Assembly (NCBI RefSeq): GCF_003416895.1
Contig: NZ_QVIO01000001.1
Location: 682,001-746,000 of the forward strand
Direction of reading: 5' to 3'
Length of the DNA stretch: 64,000 nt
From: Duganella sp. BJB476
GTDB lineage: Bacteria; Pseudomonadota; Gammaproteobacteria; Burkholderiales; Burkholderiaceae_D
The notes under the pieces are model-generated. The model searched no databases. It was not told the origin of the DNA and saw nothing but the letters and a program-made list of their open reading frames with translations. Numbering within the stretch: the first letter of the stretch is position 1; the number at the start of each line of letters is the position of its first letter. Shown in pieces: positions 19,307-29,645 of this stretch. The position numbers and the translations under genes were made by a program.

Positions 19307-20605
19307 TCAATCAGGACTGGCGCCGACCGCGAGTTGCAACTGCACCGTGGCCGTCGCCAGGTCCGCCGACGCTTGCAGCCAGGCGAGGTAGACCTCGTCC
19401 GCCGAGCGCTGCGCCGACAGCAGTTCCAGCAACGACGCAGCGCCTTTTTTATACGACAGGCGCATGCCTTCCACCACCTTGTCCGACTGCACCAGCACCG
19501 ATTCCCGGTAACGCTGCTCGTTAAGCTGCGCCGCGCGGAACTGCGCATGCACGCGCCGCACGTCGGTCTGCGCCTTGAGCTCGGCCGAGCGCAGCGCCAG
19601 TGTCGCTTGTGTGACCGCTGATTGCGCCTGCAACACCTCGCCACGCTGCGTGCGCGACAGCGGAATCGGCACCGAGACCGTCAAGCCCAAGCTCAGCGAA
19701 CGCTGCGCCGGCGAGTTGGTCACATTGCCGCCCGCATCGGTCAGCGCATGCACCGACGGGGTGTTCTTCAGGCCGACGTTCACCACCGGATCGACCCAGC
19801 GGTTGGCCTGTGCCAGATCGGCCGAGGCCCGTGCCGCGTCCAGCGCCGCGTGGGCGATGCGGATGTCGTCGCGACCATCCTGCGCCTGGCGCACCAGCTG
19901 GTCCACATCCTCCAGCCCGTTGGCGGCCGGCGCATCGCAAGCCAGTTCGGCGTTGCCGAACACTTCGCTGTAGCGCCGCCCCAGCGGGATCGACAGCGAC
20001 TCGGCCGCCGTCTGCACCTGCGCGCGCGCCGTCACCACGTCGGCCTCGTAGCGGTCGTGCTCGACCTGCGATTGCGACAGTTCCAGCCCGCCGATGTCGC
20101 CGACCTTGCGCCGCACGGCGTTGGCGTTGACGATATCGCTCAATGAACGCAGCGTCGCTTCCTGCCGCACCAGTGCATTGCGGGCGCGGCAGGTTTCGGC
20201 GTAGGCCGTCGCCGCATCGGCGTACAGCTGGCGGCGGCCGCCTTCCAGCGTCGCCTCACCGAGCTTGACACCAGCCTGCGCGGCGCGGATGCGCTGGCCG
20301 CGCTTGCCTGCCGTCTCGATCGTCAGCGCCAAACTCATGGTGGTGGCGGTGGCGGCGTTCGGCTTGTTGGCCTTGGACAGTTCCTTGGAATCGATGCCCG
20401 CCGTCAGCACTGGATCGGGCCGCACGCCGGCGATCGATACGCCGGCCTGGGCGCTGCTGACGTTCTCGCGTTGCATCTGCAAGTCCAGGCTGTACTTGGC
20501 CACAGCGGCGGCATAGTCGTGGAACGTGACCTGGCCATAGGCGGGCAGGGCGGCGCACAAGGCCAGCGACAGCAGCGTGTGCAAAGGTTTCAGTTTAAAT
20601 GTCAT
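19307..20605 (-). CDS. czcC: Outer-membrane factor of a heavy-metal RND efflux system (CzcC-like)
   Basis: 432 residues with a signal peptide ending PAYG. Two TolC-type helical repeats are visible, e.g. QVTFHDYAAAVAKYSLDLQM, AYAETCRARNALVRQEATL, SLGLTVSVPIPLSRTQRGEV and VVEGMRLSYKKGAASLLELL. It forms the outer-membrane channel for the adjacent CzcA pump. ATG 20605 is inside the end of czcA (11-bp overlap) and is preceded by GGGAG. Unusually for the czcCBA naming it is the last gene, so the operon order is B-A-C. Confidence 0.9.
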   Translation of the reverse strand: MTFKLKPLHTLLSLALCAALPAYGQVTFHDYAAAVAKYSLDLQMQRENVSSAQAGVSIAGVRPDPVLTAGIDSKELSKANKPNAATATTMSLALTIETAGKRGQRIRAAQAGVKLGEATLEGGRRQLYADAATAYAETCRARNALVRQEATLRSLSDIVNANAVRRKVGDIGGLELSQSQVEHDRYEADVVTARAQVQTAAESLSIPLGRRYSEVFGNAELACDAPAANGLEDVDQLVRQAQDGRDDIRIAHAALDAARASADLAQANRWVDPVVNVGLKNTPSVHALTDAGGNVTNSPAQRSLSLGLTVSVPIPLSRTQRGEVLQAQSAVTQATLALRSAELKAQTDVRRVHAQFRAAQLNEQRYRESVLVQSDKVVEGMRLSYKKGAASLLELLSAQRSADEVYLAWLQASADLATATVQLQLAVGASPD

Positions 20606-23600
20606 GGGTTGCTCCCGCCTGCGCCGGACCATCGTCGGCCGGCTTGGGTTTGTTCTCGAAATAGCGTTCGACCAGGTAGTACAGCGCCGGCAGCCACACT
20701 AGGGTCAGGCCGGTGGCCGTGATCAGGCCGCCGACCACCACGGTCGCCAGCGGACGCTGCACATCGCTGCCCAGGCCATGCGCCAGCGCCGCCGGCAGCA
20801 GGCCCAGCGCGGCCACGCTGGCCGTCATCAGCACCGGACGGAAGCGGCTGTAAGCGCCTTTCAGCACGGCGTCCTTCAGCGACAGGCCGCCTTCGGCGCG
20901 CAGCTGGTTCAGGTTGGAGACCATCAAAATCCCGTCCATCACCGCCACGCCGAACAGCGCGATGAAGCCGACCGCGCTCGACACATTGAGCGTCATGCCG
21001 CGCAGGTGCAGGGCGACCAGGCCGCCGAGCGCGCCCAGCGGCACCGCCGCCAGGATCATGGCCGGCTGGCGCAGGTTCTTGAACTGCGCGAACAGCAGCA
21101 CGAACATCAGCGCCACCACCATCGGCATGATCAGCGCCAGACGCGCCTGCGCCCGCTGCTGGTTCTCGAACTGTCCGCCCCAGGCCAGCTGTATGCGGCT
21201 GTGGTCGTACTGCACCTTGTTCTCGATCTGCGTCTTGGCGTCGTCGAGGAAGGAGGCCAGGTCGCGGCCGCGCAGGTCCAGCCGCACGGTCAGGTGGCGC
21301 TTGCCCATTTCGCGGGTGATGGTGCTCTCGCCATCGTCCAGCCGTATCGTCGCCACCTGGGCCAGCGGAATGCGCGCCCCCGTGGCCGAGGTCAGCAGCA
21401 GGTCGCCGATGGTGTCGGGATTGCTGCGCGAAGCGTCGGTGAAGCGCACGCCGATGTCGTACTGGCGGTCGTCGATGAACACTTGCGACACCGGCTTGCC
21501 GCCGATGCCGGTGCCGATCAGGTCGGCGACGTCGGCGGCGTTGATGCCGTAGCGCGCGGCGGCGGCCCGGTCCACTTCGATGCGCACCTGCGGCAGCGGC
21601 GGTTCCTGGTCGATGATGACGCTTTCCGCGCCGGGCACGGCCGTCAGCGTGCGCTCGACGTCGGCGGCGATGCGGCGTGTCTCCTTGAAGTCGTTGCCGT
21701 AGATTTTGACCACCAGGTCGCTGTGGGCGCCGGCCAGCTTGTCGAGCACGCCGTCGATCATCGGCTGGGTGAAGCCGACCCGCGTGCCGGGCAGCTTGGC
21801 GAAGCGCTGCCCCATCTTCTCGATCAGTTCCTGCTTGCTCAGGCCGGACTTCCATGTGTCGTAGGGATGCAAGGTCACGCTGACCTCGATGTGCGACGGC
21901 GTCCACGGATCGGTGCCTTCATCGTTGCGGCCCAGCTGGGTGACGATGGTGGCCACTTCCGGGAATTCCAACGCGGCGCTGCGCAGGCCGTCCGACATCT
22001 CGGCCGCCTTGTCGAGCGAGATCCCCGGCGGCAGCGTCACCTGCAGCCAGATCGAACCTTCGTCCAGATAGGGCAGGAAGTCGCGGCCGATGGTCCCGCC
22101 GAGCACGCAGACGGCGGCGAAGGCCAGCGCGAATGCGCCGATGGTCAGGCGCGACTTGCCCACGATCCTGGCCAGCAGCGGCTCGTACAGCTGCTTGGCC
22201 TTGACCAGCACTGGATTGTTGAACACCTTGCGCGGCTTGCGGTACGCCTGGTAGGCCAGTCCCGGTATCAGGGTCAGCGACACCACCAGCGCGCCCAGCA
22301 GCGCAAAGCCGATCGCGAACGCCATCGGCGAGAACAGCTTGTACTCGATGCGCTGGAAGGTGAACAGCGGCAGGTAGGCGGTGATGATGACGATCATGCC
22401 GAAGAAGATGGGCTTGGTCACTTGCAGCGTGGCCTTCATCACGTCCTTGCCGCGCAGCGCTGCACCGTGGTTTTCCTCGTACTTGCGCAGGATGTTTTCC
22501 ATCACCACGATGGCGCCGTCGACCACGATGCCGAAGTCGATCGCACCCAGCGACAGCAGGTTGGCCGGAATGTGGAAGTGATGCATGAAGATGAAAGCCG
22601 TCAGCAGCGCCATCGGGATGGTCACCGCGACGATGGCCGCCGCGCGCGGGCTGCCCAGGAACAGCAGCAGCACCAGCGTCACCAGCAGCATGCCTTCGAC
22701 CAGCGTCTTGCCGATGGTGTGCAGGGTGGCGTCGACCAGGCCGGTGCGGTCCAGATACGGGACGATCTTGACGTCCTTCGGCAACACATGGTCGTTCAGC
22801 TCTTGTACAGCCTCATGCACGCCCTTCAGCACCTGCGACGGATTCTCGCCCTTCAACAGCAGCACGATGCCTTCGATGGTGTCGGGATTGTTGTCCTTGC
22901 CGAGGATGCCGTGCCGTTCCTTGCTGCCCAGGCGTACTTCGCCCAGGTCCTTGACCAGTACCGGCACGCCGTTCTTTTGCGCGACCACCACGTCGCCCAG
23001 GTCATCCAGGTTGCGGATCAGGCCGACACCGCGCACCACGAAGCCCTGCTGGCCGCGCGTGAGGATGCTGCCGCCGGCGCTGGCGTTGTTGGCGTTGATG
23101 GCGTCGGTGATCTGCTTGAGCGACAGGTTGTACTTGCTCAGCTTGGCCGGATCGAATTCCAGCAGAAACTGCGTGGTCAGCCCGCCGAAATTGCCGACGT
23201 CGGCGATGCCCGCCACCTGCTTCAGGCGCGGGATCACTTTCCAGAATTGCAGCTCGGACAGCTCGCGCAGCGAGCGGGTTTTCGATTCCAGCGTGTAGCG
23301 GTAGATCTCGCCGATCGGCGAGGTCAGCGCGTCGAGCCCCGGCTGCGCGCCATAGGGCAGGGCCACGCCGCTGATGCGCTCCTGCAAGCGCTGGCGCGAC
23401 CAGTAGTCTTCCACGCCGTCGCGGAACACCACCGTGATCAGCGACAGGCCGAAGGTGCTCTTCGAGCGCATCACATGCATGCCGGGCGTGCCCATGATCT
23501 CGCGTTCGAGCGGAATAGTGATCTGCGATTCGACTTCCTCGGCGGCCAGGCCGGGCACTTGCGTGACCACCTGCGAGCTGGTGTCGGCGATATCGGGATA

Positions 23601-23714
23601 GGCTTCCAGTGGCAGCTGGTTCCAGCAGAACACGCCGTACAGCGCGACCATCAGGAACACCAGCCACGCGATGCCGCGCCGCTGGAAGCAAATGGCAACC
23701 AGGCGATCAATCAT
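20595..23714 (-). CDS. czcA: Heavy-metal efflux RND pump (CzcA family, divalent-cation type)
   Basis: 1039 residues with 12 predicted membrane helices and two large periplasmic loops, the full size for HME-RND pumps. It exports periplasmic metal using proton influx. The TM4 signature AIDFGIVVDGAIVVMEN carries the Asp, Asp and Glu of the Zn/Co/Cd/Ni group and clearly differs from the copper-type motif of the second pump in this window. It overlaps czcB by 8 bp and czcC by 11 bp. The exact metal cannot be deduced. Confidence 0.95.
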   Translation of the reverse strand: MIDRLVAICFQRRGIAWLVFLMVALYGVFCWNQLPLEAYPDIADTSSQVVTQVPGLAAEEVESQITIPLEREIMGTPGMHVMRSKSTFGLSLITVVFRDGVEDYWSRQRLQERISGVALPYGAQPGLDALTSPIGEIYRYTLESKTRSLRELSELQFWKVIPRLKQVAGIADVGNFGGLTTQFLLEFDPAKLSKYNLSLKQITDAINANNASAGGSILTRGQQGFVVRGVGLIRNLDDLGDVVVAQKNGVPVLVKDLGEVRLGSKERHGILGKDNNPDTIEGIVLLLKGENPSQVLKGVHEAVQELNDHVLPKDVKIVPYLDRTGLVDATLHTIGKTLVEGMLLVTLVLLLFLGSPRAAAIVAVTIPMALLTAFIFMHHFHIPANLLSLGAIDFGIVVDGAIVVMENILRKYEENHGAALRGKDVMKATLQVTKPIFFGMIVIITAYLPLFTFQRIEYKLFSPMAFAIGFALLGALVVSLTLIPGLAYQAYRKPRKVFNNPVLVKAKQLYEPLLARIVGKSRLTIGAFALAFAAVCVLGGTIGRDFLPYLDEGSIWLQVTLPPGISLDKAAEMSDGLRSAALEFPEVATIVTQLGRNDEGTDPWTPSHIEVSVTLHPYDTWKSGLSKQELIEKMGQRFAKLPGTRVGFTQPMIDGVLDKLAGAHSDLVVKIYGNDFKETRRIAADVERTLTAVPGAESVIIDQEPPLPQVRIEVDRAAAARYGINAADVADLIGTGIGGKPVSQVFIDDRQYDIGVRFTDASRSNPDTIGDLLLTSATGARIPLAQVATIRLDDGESTITREMGKRHLTVRLDLRGRDLASFLDDAKTQIENKVQYDHSRIQLAWGGQFENQQRAQARLALIMPMVVALMFVLLFAQFKNLRQPAMILAAVPLGALGGLVALHLRGMTLNVSSAVGFIALFGVAVMDGILMVSNLNQLRAEGGLSLKDAVLKGAYSRFRPVLMTASVAALGLLPAALAHGLGSDVQRPLATVVVGGLITATGLTLVWLPALYYLVERYFENKPKPADDGPAQAGATHDI

Positions 23715-24822
23715 TGAGCAGCACTCCTTCCTTGGCGACGATGCGCATGCCGGCTTTGAGGCCGGAGACGATTTCCACCTGGTCGCCGCTGTGGACGCCG
23801 GTGGCGACGGTGCGCGCCTCGAAGGTCCAGGCGGCGGTTTCCACGTAGACCTGGGTCTGGGTGCCGCTCTGCACCAGCGCCGAGGCCGGCACGACCACGC
23901 CCTGGTGCGGCGCGCCGCTGAAGGTCACCTGCGCGAACATGCCCGGCTTCAGTCGGCCGTTCTTGTTGTCGACCGCCACGCGGACCTTGACGGTGCGGGT
24001 ATCCGGGTCCAGCACCTCGCCGACGTAGCCGACCTTGCCGGCGATGTGCTCGCCGGGATAGGCGTTCAGCGCGATGTCGGCGCTCTGGCCGGCAAACACG
24101 GCGGCCAGGTCTTTTTCCTGCACGCTGGCGGTCAGCCACACGGTCGACAGGTCGGCCACCACCATCACCGGGGCGTTGGTGTCGTTCCAGAAGCCGCCCT
24201 GGCCGCCGTTCAGCTCGATCACATGGCCGGACAATGGCGAACGCAGCGTGTACAGGCGGCCATTGCCGCCGGCCAGGCTGCCGCCCAGCTGGGTCAGGCG
24301 CGACTTGCTGCGCTCGCTTTCGCTGAGCGCCTGCGCGTAATCGCTCTCGGCCTGCTCCAGGTCCTTGTGCGCCGAAATGTCGGCCGCGCGCAGTTCCTTC
24401 TGGCGCTCCAGGTTGCGGCGCGCCAGCGTCAGGCCGGCCTGCGCCTTGCCGGCGTCGCTGTAGGCCAGCGCCACATCGGCCGAATCCATGGTGAACAGGG
24501 CGTCGCCGGCCTTGACCGTGTCGCCCAGATGCTTGAGCAGGTGATCGATGCGGCCGGCCACCGGCGGCACCACGCGCACCAGGCGGGCCGGATCGGCCTC
24601 CACCACGGCGGGCACCGGAATGCTGCGCGCCACGCTGCGTTCCTCGACACCGGCCACTTGCAGCGATTTGCGCAGCGGCGAGGCGGCCGGCACGGCGATG
24701 GATGCGCCCTTGCGCACCACGGCGGCGGGAGGGGCGGTGTCGGTCTCGGGAGCGTGGCCGCAGCCGCTGAGGGCGGCGCAGAGCAAAGGGAATAGCAGCA
24801 AGGTATTGTCGATTTTCGTCAT
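23707..24822 (-). CDS. czcB: RND periplasmic adaptor lipoprotein (CzcB-like)
   Basis: 371 residues from ATG 24822 (AGGAA 5 nt upstream). The signal peptide ends in the lipobox LSGC. A barrel-sandwich segment (VVPPVAGRIDHLLKHLGDTV), a helical hairpin (AQAGLTLARRNLERQKELRA) and a beta-barrel (VQEKDLAAVFAGQSADIALN) follow the membrane-fusion pattern. It bridges CzcA and CzcC. First gene of the efflux operon and divergent from the two-component genes, with 160 bp between. Confidence 0.93.
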   Translation of the reverse strand: MTKIDNTLLLFPLLCAALSGCGHAPETDTAPPAAVVRKGASIAVPAASPLRKSLQVAGVEERSVARSIPVPAVVEADPARLVRVVPPVAGRIDHLLKHLGDTVKAGDALFTMDSADVALAYSDAGKAQAGLTLARRNLERQKELRAADISAHKDLEQAESDYAQALSESERSKSRLTQLGGSLAGGNGRLYTLRSPLSGHVIELNGGQGGFWNDTNAPVMVVADLSTVWLTASVQEKDLAAVFAGQSADIALNAYPGEHIAGKVGYVGEVLDPDTRTVKVRVAVDNKNGRLKPGMFAQVTFSGAPHQGVVVPASALVQSGTQTQVYVETAAWTFEARTVATGVHSGDQVEIVSGLKAGMRIVAKEGVLLND

Positions 24823-24828
24823 GACGTT

Positions 24829-24976
24829 TCCTGAAGGCGAAAGGAATCCATGGCGCCAGAGTGCACCGGTGTAGTCCATGGTTGAGAGGAATGGCCGCAG
24901 TGTACCGAGAAGCGCGCCGGACGATCCTGAATCTTCCTTCAGGAAACAACTCTTGCCGGGGAGAGGGCGGTAAAAT
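24829..24976. promoter_or_regulatory. Divergent czc/two-component control region with a 7-6-7 inverted repeat
   Basis: TCCTGAA (24925-24931) and TTCAGGA (24938-24944) form a perfect inverted repeat with a 6-bp spacer. A further half site TCCTGAA lies at 24829-24835 next to czcB; the 12-mer CCTTCAGGAAAC occurs at 24936-24947 and, reversed, at 24826-24837. TAAAAT (24971-24976) is a -10-like box 6 nt before the regulator ATG. This is the likely binding region of the adjacent OmpR-family regulator. Confidence 0.5.
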
Positions 24977-24982
24977 GCGGGC

Positions 24983-25661
<679 letters not shown>

Positions 25662-25672
<11 letters not shown>

Positions 25673-27071
25673 TTTCCGCCGCCGCCTGGCGCTGGTGCAG
25701 ACCGCCGTCATCGTCTCGGTGCTGTCGGTGGCGGCCATCGCCGGCTACCTGAGCCTGTCGGACGCGGTCAACGAACAGCTGGACGGCGCCTTGCTGGCGC
25801 TGGCCGAAACCGAGTCGGCGATGTTGCGCGCCGCGCCGGACCAGCAGCCCAAGGTGCACGACGCCGAACAAGGCGCCACGCCGCCGTCGTTGGCGCGGCT
25901 CGACCGCTGGGTGCAGATCGTCGACGCCCAGGGCCGGGTGCTGGCGCGCAGCAGCAACCTGGGCGCGGCCAGCCTGCCGGCGCCGCCCGCGCTGCTGGCG
26001 CGCATGGCCGCCGGCGACACCATGTTCCAGACGCTGGACCATTTTGCCGAGGAGCCGGTGCGCATCGTCTCGCTGCCGGTGCAGACCAAGCCGTTCCGCT
26101 ACACCGTGCAGGTGGCCGGCTCGCTGGACGACGTGCGGCACGTGGTGGCGTCGGCCAGCCGCATGTTCCTCGGCATGGCGCTGGTGCTGCTGGTGGCGCT
26201 GACTGTGGCCAGCGCCTCGATCACGCGCTGGGTGTTCCGCTCCATCGACGACATCGTGCGCCAGGCGCAGCGCATCGGCGACGCCAACCTGGACCAGCGC
26301 CTGCCCCATCCCGGCACCCGCGACGAGATCGGCCGTCTGGTCGACACCCTCAACGACATGCTGGACCGCATCGATAAAAGCTTCCAGATCCAGCGCCGCT
26401 TTACTTCGGACGCGTCGCACGAGTTGCGCTCGCCGCTGTCGCGGCTGCGGGCCGAGATCGAGATCACCTTGCGCCGTCCGCGCGACACCACCGAGTACGT
26501 CGACACGCTGCGCTCCTGCATGGAGGAGGTGGAGCGCCTAACCTTGCTGGTGGAAGAGCTGCTGGCGCTGGCCCGCTACGATGCAGGCCAGGACCGCGAT
26601 GCCTCGGCCGCCACCGCGCTGAACGAGATCGCCGCCGGCGCCATCGAGCGCGCGCGGGCCATGGCTCAGCAGCGCAACGTCAGCCTGTCGCTGCAGGCGG
26701 GGGCGGCGCCGGTGCGTGCCGCCATCGGCGAAGGCGCGGCCACGCTGATCGTGGTCAACCTGCTGGAAAACGCCGTCAAGTTCACGCCGTCCGGCGGCGC
26801 GGTCAGCGTCAGCATCACCCAGGACGGCGACTGCGCCTGCCTGCGCATCGCCGACAGCGGCCCCGGCATCAGCGTCGACGACCTGCCGCATCTGTTCGAC
26901 CGTTTCTACCGCGGCGCCTCGGCCCGGTCGGGCGATGTGGCCGGGGTCGGCCTCGGGCTGGCGCTGACGCAAACCATCGTCCACGGCCACGGCGGCCGCA
27001 TCGAGGCATCCAACCTACCCGCCGGCGGTGCCGCCTTCACCGTGCATCTGCCGCGCGTCACGCCGCCCTGA
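25662..27071 (+). CDS. Sensor histidine kinase of the metal-efflux locus
   Basis: 469 residues. TM1 (about 10-30), a periplasmic domain of about 130 residues, TM2 (about 165-188), HAMP, a HisKA domain with the His in TSDASHELRSPLSRL near 250, and HATPase motifs (NLLENAVKF, DSGPGI, GVGLGLALT). ATG 25662 follows GGAGG by 9 nt and lies inside the end of the regulator gene. It presumably senses periplasmic metal, as CzcS/CusS do. Confidence 0.93.
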
Positions 27072-27106
27072 TCCTCGCAGGGAAGAGTTTTTCAAGTTTA
27101 GTAGGC

Positions 27107-27233
27107 TTCATCGGTTCTCCTGGCACGGTCACGTCGTTGTCACAATAGGCCGCTACAGTGTGGCTGCTTTTGAAATGTGACAAATACAAAAAATCGATGT
27201 AACATTCACGCCCTTCCCTGGAGAACCGATGAA
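27107..27233 (+). promoter_or_regulatory. Leader with long-range inverted repeats covering the start of the phospholipase/nuclease-like gene
   Basis: TTCATCGGTTCTCC (27107-27120) is the exact reverse complement of GGAGAACCGATGAA (27220-27233), which contains both the GGAG ribosome site and the ATG at 27229. Inside it, TTGTCACA (27137-27144) pairs with TGTGACAA (27176-27183). If transcription starts before 27107, the leader could fold and mask the start site. On the minus strand the left arm also precedes a 17-codon frame (27111-27058) with the same ribosome site. Confidence 0.5.
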
Positions 27234-28251
27234 AACTGCACTGATCGCTGCAAGCCTCGCCACGACCATTTTCGCCAGCAACCCCGCCCTCGCATGGGAG
27301 CAGGAAACCCACCGCCAGATCGTGCTGGACGCGGTGAGCTACATGAAGAACAACCCGTCCACCACCAACTACACCAAGTTGCTGGCGGGCGTGACGCGCG
27401 CCGGCTTCACCATGGACCAGTTCGCCGCCGCGCTGGGCCAGGGCGCCTACGACGTCGACGATTTCGCCGACACCTACATCTGCGGCGCCACCACCGGCGA
27501 CTGCCAGCTGGCGCCGGTTTGGGGCGCGGGCGCCAGCATCGTCAAGTACACCTCGTACTGGCACTTCCAGAACCACACCGCCGGCGCGGACGTGCACGGC
27601 AATCCCTTCGGCGGCTACAACTACGCCAAGCTGGGCATGGCCGGCGACATCGACAACATGGCCGCCGGCTGGCTCTACGGCGACTACCTGGACGACGGCG
27701 CCGGCGGCCTGAAAGGCTGGTTCGGCGACAGCAGCAAGTACAACAGCTACGGCGTCACCGAGGCGCACTACCGTTTCGGCGGCGTCTCCAGCGCGTCGCA
27801 GTATGCCGACTTCGAGACCATGCCGTTCCAGCCGATCGACAACCTCGGCCAGTACTGGTGGCAGCAGTTCCTGGCGCAGCCGACCGCGCAAAGCCTGGGC
27901 TTCACGCTGCACACCACCGACCTGCTGCAGCCGCACCACACCTGGGCCACCTCGGCGCACAACCACTCGTCGTGGGAACAGTGGGTGCGCGACAACTACG
28001 CGACCCAGCACCTGAACGACCCGGCGCTGGTGCGCGCGGCGCTGGCCGACTTCACGCCGCTGGCGCCGGGCGCCGTCGACATCCGTCCGCTGCTGACGCA
28101 AGGCGGCAGCTACTCGTACGCCAACGGCGGCATCGTGCTGTCGTCGACCGACCAGGGTGACCGCACCCGCGTGGCGCAGATGATGATCCCGCATTCGATC
28201 GCGATGGTGGTGGTGGTGCTCAACCGCGCCGCCGAACGCCTGGCCAATTGA
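27229..28251 (+). CDS. Secreted zinc phospholipase C / S1-P1 nuclease-fold protein
   Basis: 340 residues. The signal peptide ends NPALA, so the mature protein would start W-E-Q-E-T-H. An N-terminal Trp followed closely by His is the hallmark of the trinuclear-zinc PLC/S1-P1 fold, where the first residue itself binds zinc. Further candidate zinc ligands are in SYWHFQNH and QPHHTWATSAHNH. The superfamily contains phospholipases C and 3'-nucleases; I cannot choose between them. It heads an operon with a parvulin PPIase (TGATG junction) and a lipoprotein, which may help fold it. Confidence 0.8.
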   Translation: MKTALIAASLATTIFASNPALAWEQETHRQIVLDAVSYMKNNPSTTNYTKLLAGVTRAGFTMDQFAAALGQGAYDVDDFADTYICGATTGDCQLAPVWGAGASIVKYTSYWHFQNHTAGADVHGNPFGGYNYAKLGMAGDIDNMAAGWLYGDYLDDGAGGLKGWFGDSSKYNSYGVTEAHYRFGGVSSASQYADFETMPFQPIDNLGQYWWQQFLAQPTAQSLGFTLHTTDLLQPHHTWATSAHNHSSWEQWVRDNYATQHLNDPALVRAALADFTPLAPGAVDIRPLLTQGGSYSYANGGIVLSSTDQGDRTRVAQMMIPHSIAMVVVVLNRAAERLAN

Positions 28252-29645
28252 TGCGGAAACCGATGCCGTTATTGCTGCCGCTATCGCTGCCGCAATCGAT
28301 GCAGCGCTCGCTTGCCCTGGCGCTGCTGGCGGGCGCGCTGGCGCTGCCGGCGGCTGCCACGGTCAGCTACCGGCTCAACGATCCGGCGCAGGCCGCGCGC
28401 ATCGACGGCGCGCCGGTGACGGCCTTCAGCGTCGATGCGCTGTGGCGGCTGGCGCGCGTCAAGGATGCGCAAACGGCGCGCAGCACGGTGCTGGAGGAAG
28501 TCGTGCTGAACCGGCTGCTGGCCGGCGCCGCCCGCACGCGCTTCGACGAGGCGCAGCTGTATGCCGGCCAGCGGGTCGGCTTCGCGCGCGAGGTGGCGCT
28601 GGACGACCAGCTGGTCGCGACCTTGCGCAGCCTGTACGGCAAGGAGATGCAGCAGGCCTTGCAGCAGCTGCCGGGAAGCTCGCTCGACGGCCTGATCGTC
28701 GAACAAACCAAGCCCCCGGCGGCGGCGCTGGACGCGGTGTTCGGCAAGCCCGAGCAGCTCAAGCTGGAGTTCACGCTCAATGCCGAGCAGCTGGCGCGGG
28801 CGCGCGGCATCGTGCTGCTGCGCTATACGCTGCCGTCCGGCGCGGGTGCGGTCACACTGTACGACGTCTACCGGCGCCAGAACGTGCAGGGCAGGGTGGC
28901 GCTGTACAACCGCCAGGCGGACTTCCTGCAGCAGCAGGCCAAGCAGGATCTGGCCGGGCGCTTTGTGCTCGACTGGAGCCGGCGCCAGGTCGGCGAAGCG
29001 GCCGTCGCCGACCTGCGCCATGCGCTGGCCGAACGTGGCGAGGTGCAGGCGCTGCGCCAGCAGCACGGCATCGGCGACGATATCGAGAACACCAGCGCCT
29101 TGCTGCAGCGGCTGGCTGCCGAAGTGACGCCGGCGCAGGTCGCGGCATATTATGCGCGGCATCGCAGCGAGTTCACGCGCGTCGAGCGCGTCAAGGCGCG
29201 CCACATCCGCGTGGCTGATGAACAGACGGCGCAAACGGTCTACAAGGCGCTGGCCGGCGGTGCGGATTTTGCCGCCACGGCGCGACGCTACACGACCGCC
29301 GGCGACGGCGGCGCGCCCGGCTGGATACGCCATGAAGGCAAGCCGGACTGGCTGGCGCAATTGGCGCTGGCCCAGCCGGAAGGCCAGCTTTCGCGGCCCA
29401 TCCGCACGCCCGCCGGTCCGCGCGACGAGGCGGCGTGGGAAATCGTTCTGGTCGAGCAGCGCGTGATCGGCTACCAGGCGCCCGACTCGGAAGCGGTGCG
29501 CTATGCTGCCAGCAATGCGCTGGCACGCACGACGGCGCAGGCGCAACTGGTTTCGCTGCGCAAGCAATTGCTGCGCGGCGCGCAGATCGACATCAACCGC
29601 AGCCTGCTGGATCAGCCGCTGCAAACATTGGACGACGCCAAATGA
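28251..29645 (+). CDS. Exported parvulin-type peptidyl-prolyl isomerase
   Basis: 464 residues with a signal peptide (about 1-36, ending LPAAA). The parvulin domain is at about 312-395 (VKARHIRVADEQTAQTVYKA, DFAATARRYTTAGDGGAPGW), flanked by SurA/PpiC-like helical regions. It should act as a periplasmic chaperone/isomerase. Its ATG overlaps the stop of the preceding secreted enzyme gene and its stop overlaps the next ATG, so all three proteins are translationally coupled. A dedicated foldase for the zinc enzyme is the natural inference. Confidence 0.87.
   Translation: MRKPMPLLLPLSLPQSMQRSLALALLAGALALPAAATVSYRLNDPAQAARIDGAPVTAFSVDALWRLARVKDAQTARSTVLEEVVLNRLLAGAARTRFDEAQLYAGQRVGFAREVALDDQLVATLRSLYGKEMQQALQQLPGSSLDGLIVEQTKPPAAALDAVFGKPEQLKLEFTLNAEQLARARGIVLLRYTLPSGAGAVTLYDVYRRQNVQGRVALYNRQADFLQQQAKQDLAGRFVLDWSRRQVGEAAVADLRHALAERGEVQALRQQHGIGDDIENTSALLQRLAAEVTPAQVAAYYARHRSEFTRVERVKARHIRVADEQTAQTVYKALAGGADFAATARRYTTAGDGGAPGWIRHEGKPDWLAQLALAQPEGQLSRPIRTPAGPRDEAAWEIVLVEQRVIGYQAPDSEAVRYAASNALARTTAQAQLVSLRKQLLRGAQIDINRSLLDQPLQTLDDAK

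Noticed and set aside
27058..27111. 17-codon minus-strand gene with GGAG ribosome site
   Set aside because: It is wholly inside the kinase end and spacer, and its ribosome site is explained by the inverted repeat; kept only as an alternative reading of that repeat.
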